A DNA stretch of 64,000 nt from Prorocentrum cordatum (taxonomy: Eukaryota; Sar; Dinophyceae; Prorocentrales; Prorocentraceae). Location of the stretch: positions 489,501 to 553,500 of the forward strand of contig CAUYUJ010014549.1 of NCBI GenBank assembly GCA_963575745.1, in the 5' to 3' direction. The notes beneath the pieces were generated by a model that was not told the DNA's origin, made no database searches, and worked only from the letters and a program-made list of their open reading frames with translations. Positions 1-10,616 of this stretch are shown here, in pieces. How positions within the stretch are numbered: position 1 is the first letter of the stretch; each line of letters begins with the position of its first letter. The translations under genes were made by a program, and so were the position numbers.

Positions 1-22
1 CCTCACCGAGTGCCTCAGGGAC

Positions 23-1804
23 GTGCAGGGCTACGAGGTGGCGGAGCTGGCGCATGGGCGCCCGACCCCCTCCTTCGAGAAGGCCTCGCTGATCCTGATG
101 CTCTACATCGACGACTACATCGGTTTCAGGATCCTGGACGCGAAGGACGGCGACATCCAGATAGACAAGGACATCGTCAAGGGCCCTCTCGAGGCGAAGG
201 GTCTGCAGGTTCACAAGGAGGATTGGGGGCCTGGGATGACGAGGGGGTTGGGCCTGACTATCCGAGGACGGCCATGCACCGTCATGATACAGCCCGAGAA
301 GATGAAGGAGCTGGTCTTGGCGACGGAGGCCATCGTGATAGCTGGGAGCACCACACCATCGCGTCTGTCGTCTTTGCTGGGGATGTGGACCTGGTGTCTT
401 ATGATCTCTCGGTCTGGCTTCGCGATCCTCAGCGCGATCTACTCGTGGGTGCAGGAGCACATGGGGGACGAGTGGGACGTGAAGCTGAGGCTCCCCCAGG
501 ACGTCGTGTCCGAGCTGATGGCGCTGGCGAGCCTCTCGGTTTACTTTACCTCCAACCTCGAGGCCGACTGGTACCCCAAGGTGTTCATGACGGACGCCTC
601 CGAGGAGGGGTACGGCATCGTACAGACCGAGGCCACTTCGAGCGAGTGCCGCGCGGAGATGAGCAAGGGGAACCACCAGGTCTGGGAGATGAGGACCGAG
701 GAGGTCTTTGGCGAGATCGAGCAGGAGATCGAGATGGCTGGCCAGGAGGACGACGAGGTCATCCACCAACCAGCGGGGATACCAGGCTTCCTCGAGCTCT
801 ACTCGGGGGTCGAGACGCTGACGGACGACCTGAGGACGATCGAGGGCATCTGGTGCGAGGCCTCAGAGATCCTGCGCGGCCCGAACTACGACCTGATGAT
901 CCCGAGCGAGCTCGAGCGGCTCTTCGGACGGATCAGGAGGCGCTGGTGGTGGCTGGCGCACCTGCAGCCGGGCAAGGATGCCATCGCACAGCACCTGGCG
1001 CTGGAGGTGGCCAAGCTGATGCGCAGGGAAGGCCTCATCTCCACGGCGATCCTGCGGCACAGACGATTTATCGACGAGGTCTGGTCCGACTTTTTGGGGC
1101 TGGACGGGGTCTACGGCTACACCTGCGGCGACGCGTTATCGGAGATGCTGCTGGTGACCAACGACAAGCGGTTCTCGAGGCTGTACAGTGTGGAGGAACC
1201 TGGGACCTGGTCAGGCACGGGGGAGACGGACTTCAGCTACGGCACTGCCTGGCGGAAGTTGCACGGCGAGACCGTGGCGGAGATCTTGCCCGATTGGTGC
1301 AGAGTCTCGGCGGGGGCCCAGGCGAAGATCGAGGGGGGGCAGCTGAAGATCGTGCGGGCAAGGGGTCAGGCCCTACCCGCTTCTGCCTCATGGACGAGGG
1401 TTTCGAGGTGGGCCCTGCTGTTTCAGGGGAAGTGGGCCAAGGAAGAGCACAACAACATCCTCGAGCTGCGCACGATCGTTGCCTTGCTTCGTCACCTTTC
1501 CCGATCGAGGCCTTGCTGGGGCATGAGGGTACTGGTGTTTTCGGACTCCCTGGTATCCATGGGAGTGCTGGCCAAAGGGCGGTCATCAGCGGCTGGCTTA
1601 CTGCATCTGGCGAGGCAAGCGGCAGCAGTGGTGCTGGTGTGTGGCATCAAGCTGTGCACGAGATGGGTTGCATCGGAGGACAACGTGGCCGACGGACCGA
1701 GTCGTGGACTGGGGATCGGAGCGGCGGAGGCGACGAAGGAGGAGCACAAGTGGCGTCACACCCCGAAGGCTGTGAGGATGATGCTGGGGAGGCCCTCGAC
1801 GTGA
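23..1804 (+). CDS. Reverse transcriptase/RNase H of DIRS-like element (5' partial)
   Basis: This is the C-terminal part of the RT followed by RNase H; it copies element RNA into DNA and removes the RNA strand. The palm motif YIDD is at residues 28-31, so fingers and most of the palm lie left of the window and the ATG at 23 is internal, not a true start. RNase H acids are visible: TDAS (Asp191), LEL (Glu about 481), FSDS (Asp about 507) and VADGPS (Asp about 556). The first two are about 290 residues apart, far more than in a compact RNase H, so a spacer domain sits inside. It contains a stretch, FLELYSG, faintly like a methyltransferase motif I, which I do not trust. The frame is intact throughout. 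The stop overlaps the recombinase start in TGATG. Confidence 0.85.
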   Translation: MQGYEVAELAHGRPTPSFEKASLILMLYIDDYIGFRILDAKDGDIQIDKDIVKGPLEAKGLQVHKEDWGPGMTRGLGLTIRGRPCTVMIQPEKMKELVLATEAIVIAGSTTPSRLSSLLGMWTWCLMISRSGFAILSAIYSWVQEHMGDEWDVKLRLPQDVVSELMALASLSVYFTSNLEADWYPKVFMTDASEEGYGIVQTEATSSECRAEMSKGNHQVWEMRTEEVFGEIEQEIEMAGQEDDEVIHQPAGIPGFLELYSGVETLTDDLRTIEGIWCEASEILRGPNYDLMIPSELERLFGRIRRRWWWLAHLQPGKDAIAQHLALEVAKLMRREGLISTAILRHRRFIDEVWSDFLGLDGVYGYTCGDALSEMLLVTNDKRFSRLYSVEEPGTWSGTGETDFSYGTAWRKLHGETVAEILPDWCRVSAGAQAKIEGGQLKIVRARGQALPASASWTRVSRWALLFQGKWAKEEHNNILELRTIVALLRHLSRSRPCWGMRVLVFSDSLVSMGVLAKGRSSAAGLLHLARQAAAVVLVCGIKLCTRWVASEDNVADGPSRGLGIGAAEATKEEHKWRHTPKAVRMMLGRPST

Positions 1805-3102
1805 TGATTTACCTGATGGAGCTGGCCGAGACGCGAGAGGGGCCCGAGGAGTGGGCCTTCGGGCTCCAGCCCCCGCGTAGTGCTTCGACGAGATCACGGC
1901 CAGCTCACCTCTTCCTGATCATCTTTGGCCTTGTGCACACCGTCGGAGCTGTTCGTTCGACATCGAGACCGCCGCCCTTGAAGACCAGGGGAGCCCTGGC
2001 CTGGGCGAACGCGGCCACGGACACGTTGGAGTTCAACAACAGACTGGCGATCCACGCGGTCGACGACAAGACGAATGTGGTGTACGAGAAGGCTGTCAGG
2101 GATTTCCTCATCGACACAAAGAGGCTGGGCGTTCCGTTCGAGACGGTGCACCAGCGTGACAAGGCCCTGGCATCATACCTCTCGGACCTCTGCTACGTAC
2201 GTGGATTGGGTTATGCGAGTGGGAGTTTGGCTTTCAATGGATTCATGCACATCTTCGAGGATCATCGTAACTACCTGCCCCTGGCTGCGAGAGCTCTCAA
2301 AGCGTGGGAAAGACAGCAGCAGGGGCAGGAGGGGCAGCCCATCCCTATCGAAGGGGTCGCGCTGATAGTAGTGGATTTGTGTGAGCGCGGGCTGCCCCTC
2401 GAGGCCTGCGCGGTCATCGCGCAGCTGGACGGCTGGCTACGTGAGCAGGACTGGGCCGGCCTTCGCAGACGCGACGCGAGCACGGACAAGACGGGGCGCA
2501 TGGCCTTGCTCCTGGGGGACCGCGCCAGGGGCGAGAAGGTCAAGACGGGGTCGGGCCAGGGCGTCGAGCTGACGACGGAGCTCGGCAAGCAGATCATGAA
2601 GGTCCTGATCTCCGACCTCGCCCCCGACGACTGCGTCTTCCCCATCACCCCCGACAAGTACAGGCGCGAGTGGAACCGCTCCCTCGTCAGGCTCGGGCTC
2701 GAGGAGTTCGGGCCCCCGCATGGCCTCAGGCATGCGGGAGCCGCACATTTCGTGGCGGGAGGGGGAGACCTCGAGGTTGCACGGAGAAGGGGGCGCTGGA
2801 ACACCGCCAGTGCCCTCCAGAGGTATACGAAGTCGTTCATCCTCATTGCGAGGCGCAGCATCATGACTGACGCCAAGCTACGAGACGGCGAGGAGTTCTG
2901 GCGGGCCCCAGGCATGTTCATGGCACAGGCGCTGGGGAAGTCCAGGGTGGCGGACAAGCCACTCACTGCTCGTCTGATAAGGATGTTGAAGGGGCTGCCG
3001 CAGGGCGCCTCGCTGCCGCTCGGCTCCTCAGAGGTGCCGCGCCCAGAGGTGGCGAGGCCCAGGTCGGGCCTCAAGGCGCAAATTAGAAGGCGCAGCACGT
3101 AG
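1804..3102 (+). CDS. Tyrosine recombinase of DIRS-like element
   Basis: A 432-residue protein in frame 1. The C-terminal catalytic core shows HGLRH (residue about 306), RGRW some 25 residues on, and RYTKS with the likely nucleophile Tyr about 341, the H-x-x-R...W...Y pattern of phage-integrase-family recombinases. In DIRS/Ngaro elements this enzyme inserts the circular DNA intermediate, replacing the DDE integrase of LTR elements. I chose the ATG at 1804 because it overlaps the upstream TGA stop by one base (TGATG at 1802-1806), as expected for termination-reinitiation. The open frame itself extends much further upstream, but that part is a shadow of the RT frame. No internal stop. The first catalytic Arg (probably in DKTGRM) is less certain. 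Confidence 0.85.
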   Translation: MIYLMELAETREGPEEWAFGLQPPRSASTRSRPAHLFLIIFGLVHTVGAVRSTSRPPPLKTRGALAWANAATDTLEFNNRLAIHAVDDKTNVVYEKAVRDFLIDTKRLGVPFETVHQRDKALASYLSDLCYVRGLGYASGSLAFNGFMHIFEDHRNYLPLAARALKAWERQQQGQEGQPIPIEGVALIVVDLCERGLPLEACAVIAQLDGWLREQDWAGLRRRDASTDKTGRMALLLGDRARGEKVKTGSGQGVELTTELGKQIMKVLISDLAPDDCVFPITPDKYRREWNRSLVRLGLEEFGPPHGLRHAGAAHFVAGGGDLEVARRRGRWNTASALQRYTKSFILIARRSIMTDAKLRDGEEFWRAPGMFMAQALGKSRVADKPLTARLIRMLKGLPQGASLPLGSSEVPRPEVARPRSGLKAQIRRRST

Positions 3103-3291
3103 CCTCTTTTCTCTAATTAACATGAAGAATGATGTATTTTCGGGGATCCCTAATGATGTGCCTAAGCTGGGGGGGGTCAGGACTAGTCACCTACTCCTTC
3201 GCCCCTCCCTCCCTCCCACCCTGGTGTGCTACGTTCTGCGCTGTGCAATCTAGATAGGGCCTGCGGCCAGAAGGGGCTGGTTGGCCTGTGT

Positions 3292-3575
3292 GGGGTCTTC
3301 CGCACGTGATCTGATTTTGTTGGCCTCGAGGGCCCCTTGGAGTGCCAGGTCAGGTACTGGGGCCCTCGGGGCCCGCCTGCAGGTCCCGAGCGGGATCGAT
3401 CGAACAAATGTTGGGGGCTGGACGCCCCACGCTCGCCCGTGTCTGGTTTCTCCTCGTGTCCCGCTGCTGTGTCGGATATTCGTTGTTATCCTTTGAAGCC
3501 TGACGGCGCCGTGGGCGCCGCCTGCCCCCCCCTACAGCTCTGGCACGTGGGATCCTAGGACAGCATAGTTTAAAT
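3292..3575 (+). repeat. Split direct repeat, copy B1
   Basis: 284 bp that recurs almost unchanged at 3701-3992. The main difference is an 8-bp insertion in the second copy near 3770 and a few substitutions. It lies about 190 bp after the recombinase stop and ends in CATAGTTTAAAT. Confidence 0.9.
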
Positions 3576-3700
3576 ACATGTTTTTTATAACGCTCTTTTA
3601 TACTGCTTGTTCCCCTCCCCTCGTGCCGTCCTCTTCTGTGTCTTCTCTCGGCTTTGCCGTCCTCAAGATTTCGGCCCCGCCCACCCTCCTCTCGAGGGGA
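3576..3700 (+). repeat. Putative A2 segment of split direct repeat
   Basis: 125 bp between the two B copies, with a T-rich start and CT-rich body. By analogy with Ngaro-like elements this should match a segment at the 5' end of the element, outside the window, so it cannot be verified here. Confidence 0.45.
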
Positions 3701-3992
3701 GGGGTCTTCCGCACGTGATCTGATTTTGTTGGCCTCGAGGGCCCCTTGGAGTGCCAGGTCAGGTACCGACTTTCTGGGGCCCTCGGGGCCCGCCTGCAGG
3801 TCCCGAGCGGGATCGATCGAACAAATGTTGGGGGCTGGACGCCCCGCGCTCGCCCGTGTCTGGTTTCTCCTCGTGTCCCGCTGCTGTGTCGGATATTCGT
3901 TGTTATCCTTTGAAGCCTGACGGCGCCGTGGGCGCCGCCTGCCCCCCCCTACAGCCCTGGCGCGTGGGATCCTAGGACAGCATAGTTTAAAT
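3701..3992 (+). repeat. Split direct repeat, copy B2
   Basis: 292 bp, second copy of 3292-3575. Its end marks the likely 3' terminus of the element; T-rich sequence and the first minisatellite unit follow. Confidence 0.88.
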
Positions 3993-4015
3993 GTTTTTTT
4001 TGTTGTTGTTTTTTA

Positions 4016-7000
4016 TGTTTGAAAGCCCTCCCACTGAGCAAAATCCTCGCCGGGACCCCCCCCACCCCCCCTGACACAGCCAGCCTCCTGAGGCCTCTGG
4101 GCATTGGTTTTTTGTGAGTTTGAAAGCCCCCCCACAGCAAAATCCTCGCCGGGACTCCTCCCGCACCCCCCCCCCCCCCCTGACACAGCCAGCCACCTGA
4201 AGACTCTGGGCATGGTTTTGTCGTAGGTTCGAAGGCACCCCCGCTCAGCAAAATCCTCGCCGGGACCCCGCCCACCCCCCCTGACGCAGCCAGCCTCCTG
4301 AAACCTCTGGGCTTTGGTTTTTTCATAAGATTGAACGCCTCCCCACTCAGCAAAATCGTCGCCGGAATCCCTCCCACCCCCCCTGACACAGCCAGCCTCC
4401 TGAGGCCTCTGGGCATGGTTTTTCGTTGGTTTGAAAGCCCCCCGCTCGGCAAAATCATCGCCGGGACCCCCCCCCACGCCCTCCCTGACACAGCCAGCCT
4501 CCTGAAGCCTCTGGGCATGCGTTTTTCGCAAGTCCGATGGCCCCCCCCGCTCAGCAAAATCCTCGCCGGGCCCCCCCCCCACCCCCCCTGACACAGCCAG
4601 CCTCCTGAGGCCTCTGGGCATGGGTTTTTCGTAAAATTGAAGGCCCCCCCACTCAGCAAAATCCTCGCCGGGACTCCCCCCGCCCCCCTGGCACAGCCAG
4701 CCTCCTGAAGCCTCTGGGCATGGGTTTTTCGTAAGTTCGAAGGCCCCCCCACGCAGCAAAATCCCCGCCGGGACCCCTCCCCACCCCCCCTGACACAGCC
4801 AGCCTCCTGAAACCTCTGGGTCTGGGTGTTTCGTATGTCTGAAGGGCCGCCCACTCAGCAAAATCCTCGCCGGCCCCCCCCCCCACCTCCCTGACGCACC
4901 CAGCCTCCTGAGGCCTCTGGGCATGGTTTTTTTCGTAGGTTTGAAGGCCCCCCCACTCAGCAAAATCATCGCCGGGACCCCGCCCACCCCCCTTGACGCA
5001 GCCAGCCTTCTGAGGCCTCTGTGCATGAGTTTTTCGTGGGTTTACAAGCCCCCCCACGCAGCAAAATCATCGCCGGGACCCCCCCCCACCCCTTCTGACA
5101 CAGCCAGCCTCCTGAGGCCTCTGGGCATTGGATATTTTCGTAAGTTCGAAGGCCCCCCCACTCAGCAAAATCCTCGCCGGGACCCGCCCCGGCTTCCCTG
5201 ACGCAGCCAGCCTCCTGAGGCCTCTGGACATGGGTTTTTCGTAGGTTCGAAGGCCCCCCCACTACCACCCCCCCCTAACACAGCCAGCCTCCTGAGCCAT
5301 CTGGGCATTGGTTTTTCGTAAGTTTGAAAGCTCCCCCACTCAGCAAACTCCTCGCCGGGACCCCCCCCACCCTCCCTGACGCAGCCAACCTCCTGAGGCC
5401 TCTGGGCATGGGTTTTTCGCAGGTTTGACGCCCCCCCCCACCCCACACACACACACACTCAGCAAAATCCTAGCCGGGGCCCCCGCCCACCCTCCCTGAC
5501 GCAGCCAGCCTCCTGAAGCCTCTGGGCATGGGTTTTTCGTAGCTTCGAAGGCCCCCCCACTCAGCAAAATCCTTGCCAGGACCCCCCCCTCCACCCCTCC
5601 TGACGCAGCCAGCCTCCTGAAGCCTCAGGGCATGGGTTTGTCGTAGGTTTGAAGGCTCCCCCCACTCAGCAAAATCTTCGCCGGGACCCCCCCATCCCCC
5701 CTGACACGGCCAGCCTCCTGAGGCATGTGGGCATGGGCTTTTCGTAAGTTTGAAGGCACCCCCACTCAGCAAAATCTTCGCCGGGACCACCCCCACCCCC
5801 CCTCGCACAGCCAGCCTCCTGAGGCCTCTGGGCATTTGTTTTTCGTAAGTTTGACGGCCCCCCCACTCAGCAAAATCCTCGCCGGGACCCCACCCACCCC
5901 CCCTGACACAGCCAGCCTCCTGAGGCCTCCGGGCATCGGTTTGTCGTATGTTTGAAAGCTCCCCCACTCAGCAAAATCCTCGCCGGGACCACCCCCCCAC
6001 CCCCCTGACACAGCCGGCCTCCTGAGGCCTCTGGGCATAGTTTTCTTTGTAGGTTTGAAGGCCCCCCCACTCAGCAAAATCCTCGCCGGGGCCCCCACCC
6101 ACCCCCCTTGACGCAGCCAGCCAGCCTCCTAAGCCATCTGGGCATTGGTTTTTCGTAAGTTTGAAGGCCCCCCCACTCAGCAAAATCCTCGCCGGGACTT
6201 CCCCCACCCCCCCTGACGCAGCCAGCCTCCTGAGGCATGTGGGCATGGGCTTTTCATAAGTTTGAAGGCTCCCCCACTCAGCAAAATCCCAGTCGGGACC
6301 CCCCCCACCCCACCCCCCCTGACGCAGCCAGCCCCGAGGCCTCTGGGCATGCGTTTTTCGTAAGTTTGAACGCCCCCCGACTCAGCAAAATCCTCGCCGG
6401 GCCCTGACACAGCCAGCCTCCTGAAGCCTCTGGGCATGGGTGTTTCCTAAGTTTGAAAGCTTTCCACTCAGCAAAATCCTCGCCGGGACCACACCCCCCT
6501 GACACAGCCAGCCTCCTGAGGCCTCTGGGCATGGGTTTTTCGTAAGTTTGAAGGCCCCCCCCCCCACACACTCAGCAAAATCATCGCCGGGACACCCTGC
6601 CCCCCCTGACGCAGCCAGCCTCCTGAGGCCTCTGGGCAATTGTTTTTCGTAGGTTCGAAGGCCCCCCCACTCAGCAAAATCATCGCCGGGACTCCCCCCG
6701 CCTCCCTGTCGCGGCCAGCCTCCTGAAGCCTCTGGGAATTGGTTTTTCGTAGGTTTGAAGGCCCCCCCACTCAGCAAAATCCTCGCCAGGCCCCCTCCTC
6801 CCACCCCCCCTGACACAGCCAGCCTCCTGAGGCCTCTGGGCATTGGTTTTCCGTAGGTTCGAAGGCACCCCCACTCAGCAAAATCGTCGCCGGGACCCAC
6901 CCCACCTTCCCTGACACAGCCAGCCCCCTGATGCCTCTGGGCATTGGATATTCTCGTAAGTTTGAAGAGCCCCCCACTCAGCAAAATCTTCGACGGGACC

Positions 7001-8205
7001 CCCCCCCCATCCCCCCTGGCGCAGCCAGCCTCCTGAGGCCTCTGGGCATCGGTTTGTCGCAAAGTTGAAGGCTCCCCCACTCAGCAAAATCCCCGCCGTG
7101 ACCACCCCACCCCCCCGGACACAGCCAGCCTCCTGAGCCATCTGGGCCTGTGTTTTTCGTAGGTTTGAAAGCCCTCTCAGCAAAATCCTCGCCGGGACCC
7201 CCCACCCCTCACCCCCCCTGACACAGCCAGCCTCCTGAGGCCTCTGGGCATGGGTTTTTCATAGGTTTGAAAGCCCCCCCACTCGGCAAAATCCTCGCCG
7301 GGACCCCCGTCCACCCTCCCTGACAGCCAGCCTCCTGAGACCTCTGCGCATGATTTTTTCGTCGGTTCTAAGCCCCCCCCCACTCAGCAAAATCCTCGCC
7401 GGGACCCCCCCCACACTCCTTCTGACACAGCCAGCCTCCTGAAGCCTCTGGGCATGGGTTGTTTCGTAGGTTTGAAGGCATCCTACTAAGCAAAATCGTC
7501 GCCGGTGACCCCCCCCGCCCCTCCTGACACAGCCAGCCTCCTGAGGCCTCTGGGCATTGGTTTTTCGTCACTCAGCAAAATCCTCGCCGGGACCACCCCC
7601 ACCCCCTCTGACACAGCCAGCCTCCTGAGGCCTGTGGGCATTGGTTTTTCGCTGTTTGAAGGCCCCCCCACTCAGGAAAATCTTCGCCGGGACCCCCCCC
7701 CGCCCCCCCTGACAAAGCCAGCCTCCCTAAGCCTCTGGGCATGGTTTGTCGTATGTTTGAAGGCCCCCCACTCAGCAAAATCCTCGCCGGGATTCCCCCA
7801 CCCCCCCTGACGCAGCCAGCCTCCTGAGGCCTCTGGGTATTGATTTTTCGTTAGTTTGATAGCCCCCCCACTCAGCAAAATCCTCGCCGGGACCCCACCC
7901 ACCCCCTCTGACGCAGCCAGCCTCCTGAGGCCTCTGGGCACGGTTTTTCGTTGGTTTGAAAGCCCCCCCACTCAGCAAAATCCTCGCCGGGGCCCCACCC
8001 ACCCCCCCGCCAGCCTCCTGAAGCCTCTGAGCCTGGGCTTTTCGTAAGTTTGAACGCTCCTGCACTCAGCAGAATCCTCGCCGGGACCCCTCCACCCCCC
8101 CTGACACAGCCAGGCTCCCGAGGCCTCTGGGCATGGGTTCTTCATAGTTTGAAGCCCCCCCCCACTGAGCAAAATCCTCGCCGGGCCCCCCCCGCCCCCC
8201 CTGAC
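4016..8205. repeat. Minisatellite, about 42 units of about 101 bp
   Basis: The phrase CAGCAAAATCCTCGCCGGGA recurs about every 99-111 bp (for example 4038, 4137, 4248, 4350, 4450), each time followed by a C-rich stretch, CTGACACAGCCAGCCTCCTG, CTCTGGGCAT and a short TTTTTCGTA stretch. Units vary by small indels in the C runs; one near 5262 lacks the CAGCAAAAT block. The many short reading frames here are repeat shadows with no conserved start or frame, so I call no gene. Confidence 0.95.
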
Positions 8206-8280
8206 GCAGTCGAGGGGGAGGAAGAGAAGGAGGAGGAGGAGGAACAGGAGGAGGAGGAGGAGAAGGACTGCTGACCGGAT
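8206..8280. repeat. GGA-type purine microsatellite
   Basis: Purine-only GAGGAGGAGGA tract closing the minisatellite. Confidence 0.85.
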
Positions 8281-8770
8281 ACACTGCCACACCCCACGAT
8301 GCCGACCAAAAACAACTTGAAATACCCCCAAGCGGCCCCCCCCATAGGAACTCACAAATGCGGTGCGATCCGTCAGAACCATCATCATCATATTGTCATG
8401 GTTTTTTTTGACCACGCTCGCCCGTCCAGGAGGCTTCTGCGTGCTTGGCGTAGCCATCATCAAGGCAGGCTCCTGCCTCGACGCGCACAGCGCAGCGGCC
8501 GCGCGGCGCAGTCGAGAGCGAGGCCGAGCACACCGCCTCTGCGGCACGCTCGGGCCCCACTCGCCACGAGTATACAGGCGCCACCTCCCGCGAGACACGC
8601 AGCTGGGAGATGGCAGAAATACACCGCGCACACACAAGCTTAATTCGCGAAAAGACCAACACTCATGGCGCCTTTGCTCCGAGGGCCATGGTCGAAGTCA
8701 AGCTCGATACTGGACTCGCGAAACACTAAGCCACACGGGCCGGTATAGATCACCGGGGGCCTTGGCTACC
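8281..8770. other. Unassigned spacer
   Basis: About 490 bp of non-repetitive sequence between two repeat arrays. A 154-residue open frame starts at 8363, but its C-terminal third reads through the 34-bp repeats and it shows no recognisable domain. I see nothing supportable here. Confidence 0.5.
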
Positions 8771-8985
8771 CTAGGCCCTACCCAAGGCCCTAGGCTTCCC
8801 AAGGGTAGGCCCTACCCAAGGCCCTAGGCTTCCCAAGGGTAGGCCCTACCCAAGGCACTAGGCTTCCCAAGGGGTAGGCCCTACCCAAGGCACTAGGCTT
8901 CCCAAGGGTAGGCCCTACCCAAGGCACTAGGCTTCCCAAGGGTAGGCCCTACCCAAGGCCCTAGGCTTCCCAAGGGGTAGCCCTA
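8771..8985. repeat. 34-bp tandem repeat, six copies
   Basis: Units read CCCTACCCAAGGCCCTAGGC followed by TTCCCAAGGGTAGG, with C/A variants and one-base length changes. One isolated copy sits at about 10312-10345, next to the CCCTAGGG array. Confidence 0.9.
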
Positions 8986-9054
8986 AGGTAGCCCTAGGGG
9001 TGGGCCCCAGGGGTGGCCGGACCCCTTTGCAGCGGGAATCCGAGCCGGCAGCAT

Positions 9055-9240
9055 CCCTCCTCCCTCCTCCCTCCTCCCTCCGCACGCCTCCTCCCTCCTC
9101 CCTCCTCACTCCGTCCGCCCGCCTCCTCCCTCCCCCCTGCTCCCGCCGCCTCCTCCTCCTCCGCCGCCACCTCCTCCTCCTCCTCCTCCTCCTCCTCCTC
9201 CTCCTCCTCCACCTCCTCCTCCTCCCTCGCTACTCCCTCG
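9055..9240. repeat. TCC polypyrimidine microsatellite
   Basis: Long CTCCTCCTCC runs with few interruptions; pyrimidine-only on the + strand. Confidence 0.9.
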
Positions 9241-9337
9241 ATCCCCTGCTTCCCCCCCCCCCGCTCCCCCTTCCGAGGGCAGGGCGCCCGCGCCGCCCCC
9301 CGGCGACCGCGGCCCCGGCGCCGCAGACCCCCCCTCG

Positions 9338-9665
9338 CAGACCCCCCCTCTGGGACCCCCCCTCGCTGACCCCCCCTCGCAGACCCCCCCTGACCCCCCC
9401 TCGCAGACCCCCCCTCGCTGACCCCCCCTCGCTGACCCCCCCTCGCAGACCCCCCTCGCCCCCCCTCGCTGACCCCCCTCTGGGACCCCCCCTCGCTGAC
9501 CCCCCCTCTGGGGACCCCCCCTCGCTGACCCCCCCTCGCAGACCCCCCCTCGCGCACCCCCCCTCCCCCCTCGGACCCCCCTCGCTGACCCCCCCTCGGG
9601 ACCCCCCTGACCCCCCCCCCCTCTGACCCCCCCTCGCTGACCCCCCCTCACAGACCCCCCCTCAC
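9338..9665. repeat. C7-rich short tandem array
   Basis: Units of about 14-16 bp of the form TCGCTGACCCCCCC or TCGCAGACCCCCCC repeat some twenty times. The - strand carries regularly spaced G6-G7 tracts, which could form G-quadruplexes. Confidence 0.9.
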
Positions 9666-9689
9666 CGGTCTATCCTAGGGTTGATGCCT

Positions 9690-10312
9690 TTAGTCGGGCG
9701 GGCGGGCGGGACATTAAAGGCATTGATTGCTTGCTTGTGTGGTGGATTACCAATTGCTTCCCGTTGGTACCGGATTACGAGTAGATTCCATTTGTGGCGG
9801 ATTACAAGCTGATTCCTTTTGTCGGGCGGGCGGGCGGGACATTAAAGGCATTGATTGCTTGTGTGGCGGATGGCAAACTGATTCTTATCGTGGCAAATTA
9901 CACATTGATTCCTTTTGTCTGGCGGGCGGGCGGGACATTAAAGGCAATGATTGCTTGTTTGGTGAATTGCGAATGGATTCCCTTTGGCAACGGATTTTCA
10001 ACTTATTCCTTTGGTCGGGCGCCTTTTGCCGGGCGGGCGGGCGGGACATTGAAGGCAATAATTGCTTGTGTGGTGAATTACACATGGATTCCCTTTGGCA
10101 GCGGATTGCAAACTTATTCCTTTGGTCGGGCGGGCGGGCGGGACATTCAATGCATTGATTGCTTTCGTGGCGGATTACAAAGTGATTCCATTTGGCAGCG
10201 GATTGCAAGTTGATTACTATTATGGCGGATTACAAACTGATTCCTTTTGTCGGGCGGGCGGGCGGGACATTAAAGGCATTGCTTGCTTGTGTGGCGGATT
10301 ACACATACTGAA
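9690..10312. repeat. Composite tandem repeat with six GGGC tetrads
   Basis: The block GGGCGGGCGGGCGGGACATT (or close variants) appears six times, at about 9696, 9824, 9921, 10031, 10128 and 10250. Between the blocks lie one to three variants of a sub-repeat of about 29 bp built on GGCGGATTACAAACTGATTC. Open frames across it are repeat shadows. Confidence 0.9.
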
Positions 10313-10344
10313 GGCCCTAGGCTTCCCAAGGATAGGCCCTACTG

Positions 10345-10616
10345 GACACCCTAGGGTAGCCCTAGGGTACCCCTAGGGGTAGGCCCCAGAGGTAGCCCTA
10401 GGGTAGCCCTAGGGGTAGGCCCTAGGGTAGCCCTAGGGTAGCCCTAGGGGCAGGCCCTAGGGGTAGCCCTAGGGTAGCCCTAGGGGTAGGCCCTAGGGGT
10501 AGCCCCAGGGTAGCCCTAGGGTAGCCCTAGGGTAGCCCTAGGGGTAGGCCCTAGGGGTAGCCCTAGGGTAGCCCTAGGGGTAGGCCTAGGGGTAGCCCTA
10601 GGGTAGCCCTTCCTTG
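10345..10616. repeat. CCCTAGGG tandem array
   Basis: Repeats of GTAGCCCTAGG and GGTAGGCCCTAGG, units of about 11-13 bp centred on the palindrome CCTAGG. It abuts the 3' end of the - strand LINE, whose last open frame stops inside the array. Confidence 0.9.

Larger units (their letters stand above)
1..3992 (+). mobile_element. DIRS/Ngaro-like tyrosine-recombinase retrotransposon, 3' part
   Basis: The element enters from the left edge. It holds an RT/RNase H frame, then a tyrosine recombinase frame, then two copies of a direct repeat of about 285 bp (3292-3575 and 3701-3992) separated by 125 bp. In Ngaro-type elements the order is A1-ORFs-B1-A2-B2; the two copies fit B1 and B2, and the 125-bp spacer would be A2, with A1 lying left of the window. 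There is no integrase and no LTR. Minisatellite DNA starts within 25 bp of the last repeat. Confidence 0.8.

Noticed and set aside
10-1803. N-terminal 598 residues of a 1030-residue open frame starting at 10
   Set aside because: Only the part from 1804 on shows recombinase motifs. The upstream part is an Arg/Gly-rich shadow of the RT frame, which carries YIDD and the RNase H acids.
3949-8205. Dozens of 60-340 residue open frames in the minisatellite
   Set aside because: They are translations of the same repeat in different frames, with no conserved start or frame and no domain.
9727-10213. Open frames of about 140 residues with repeated GGRDIKG peptides
   Set aside because: They follow the composite tandem repeat and exist in several frames.
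10345-10616. CCCTAGGG array as telomere sequence
   Set aside because: Telomeres with TTTAGGG-type units would show strand bias and regular 6-7 bp units; this array is palindromic with 11-13 bp units.
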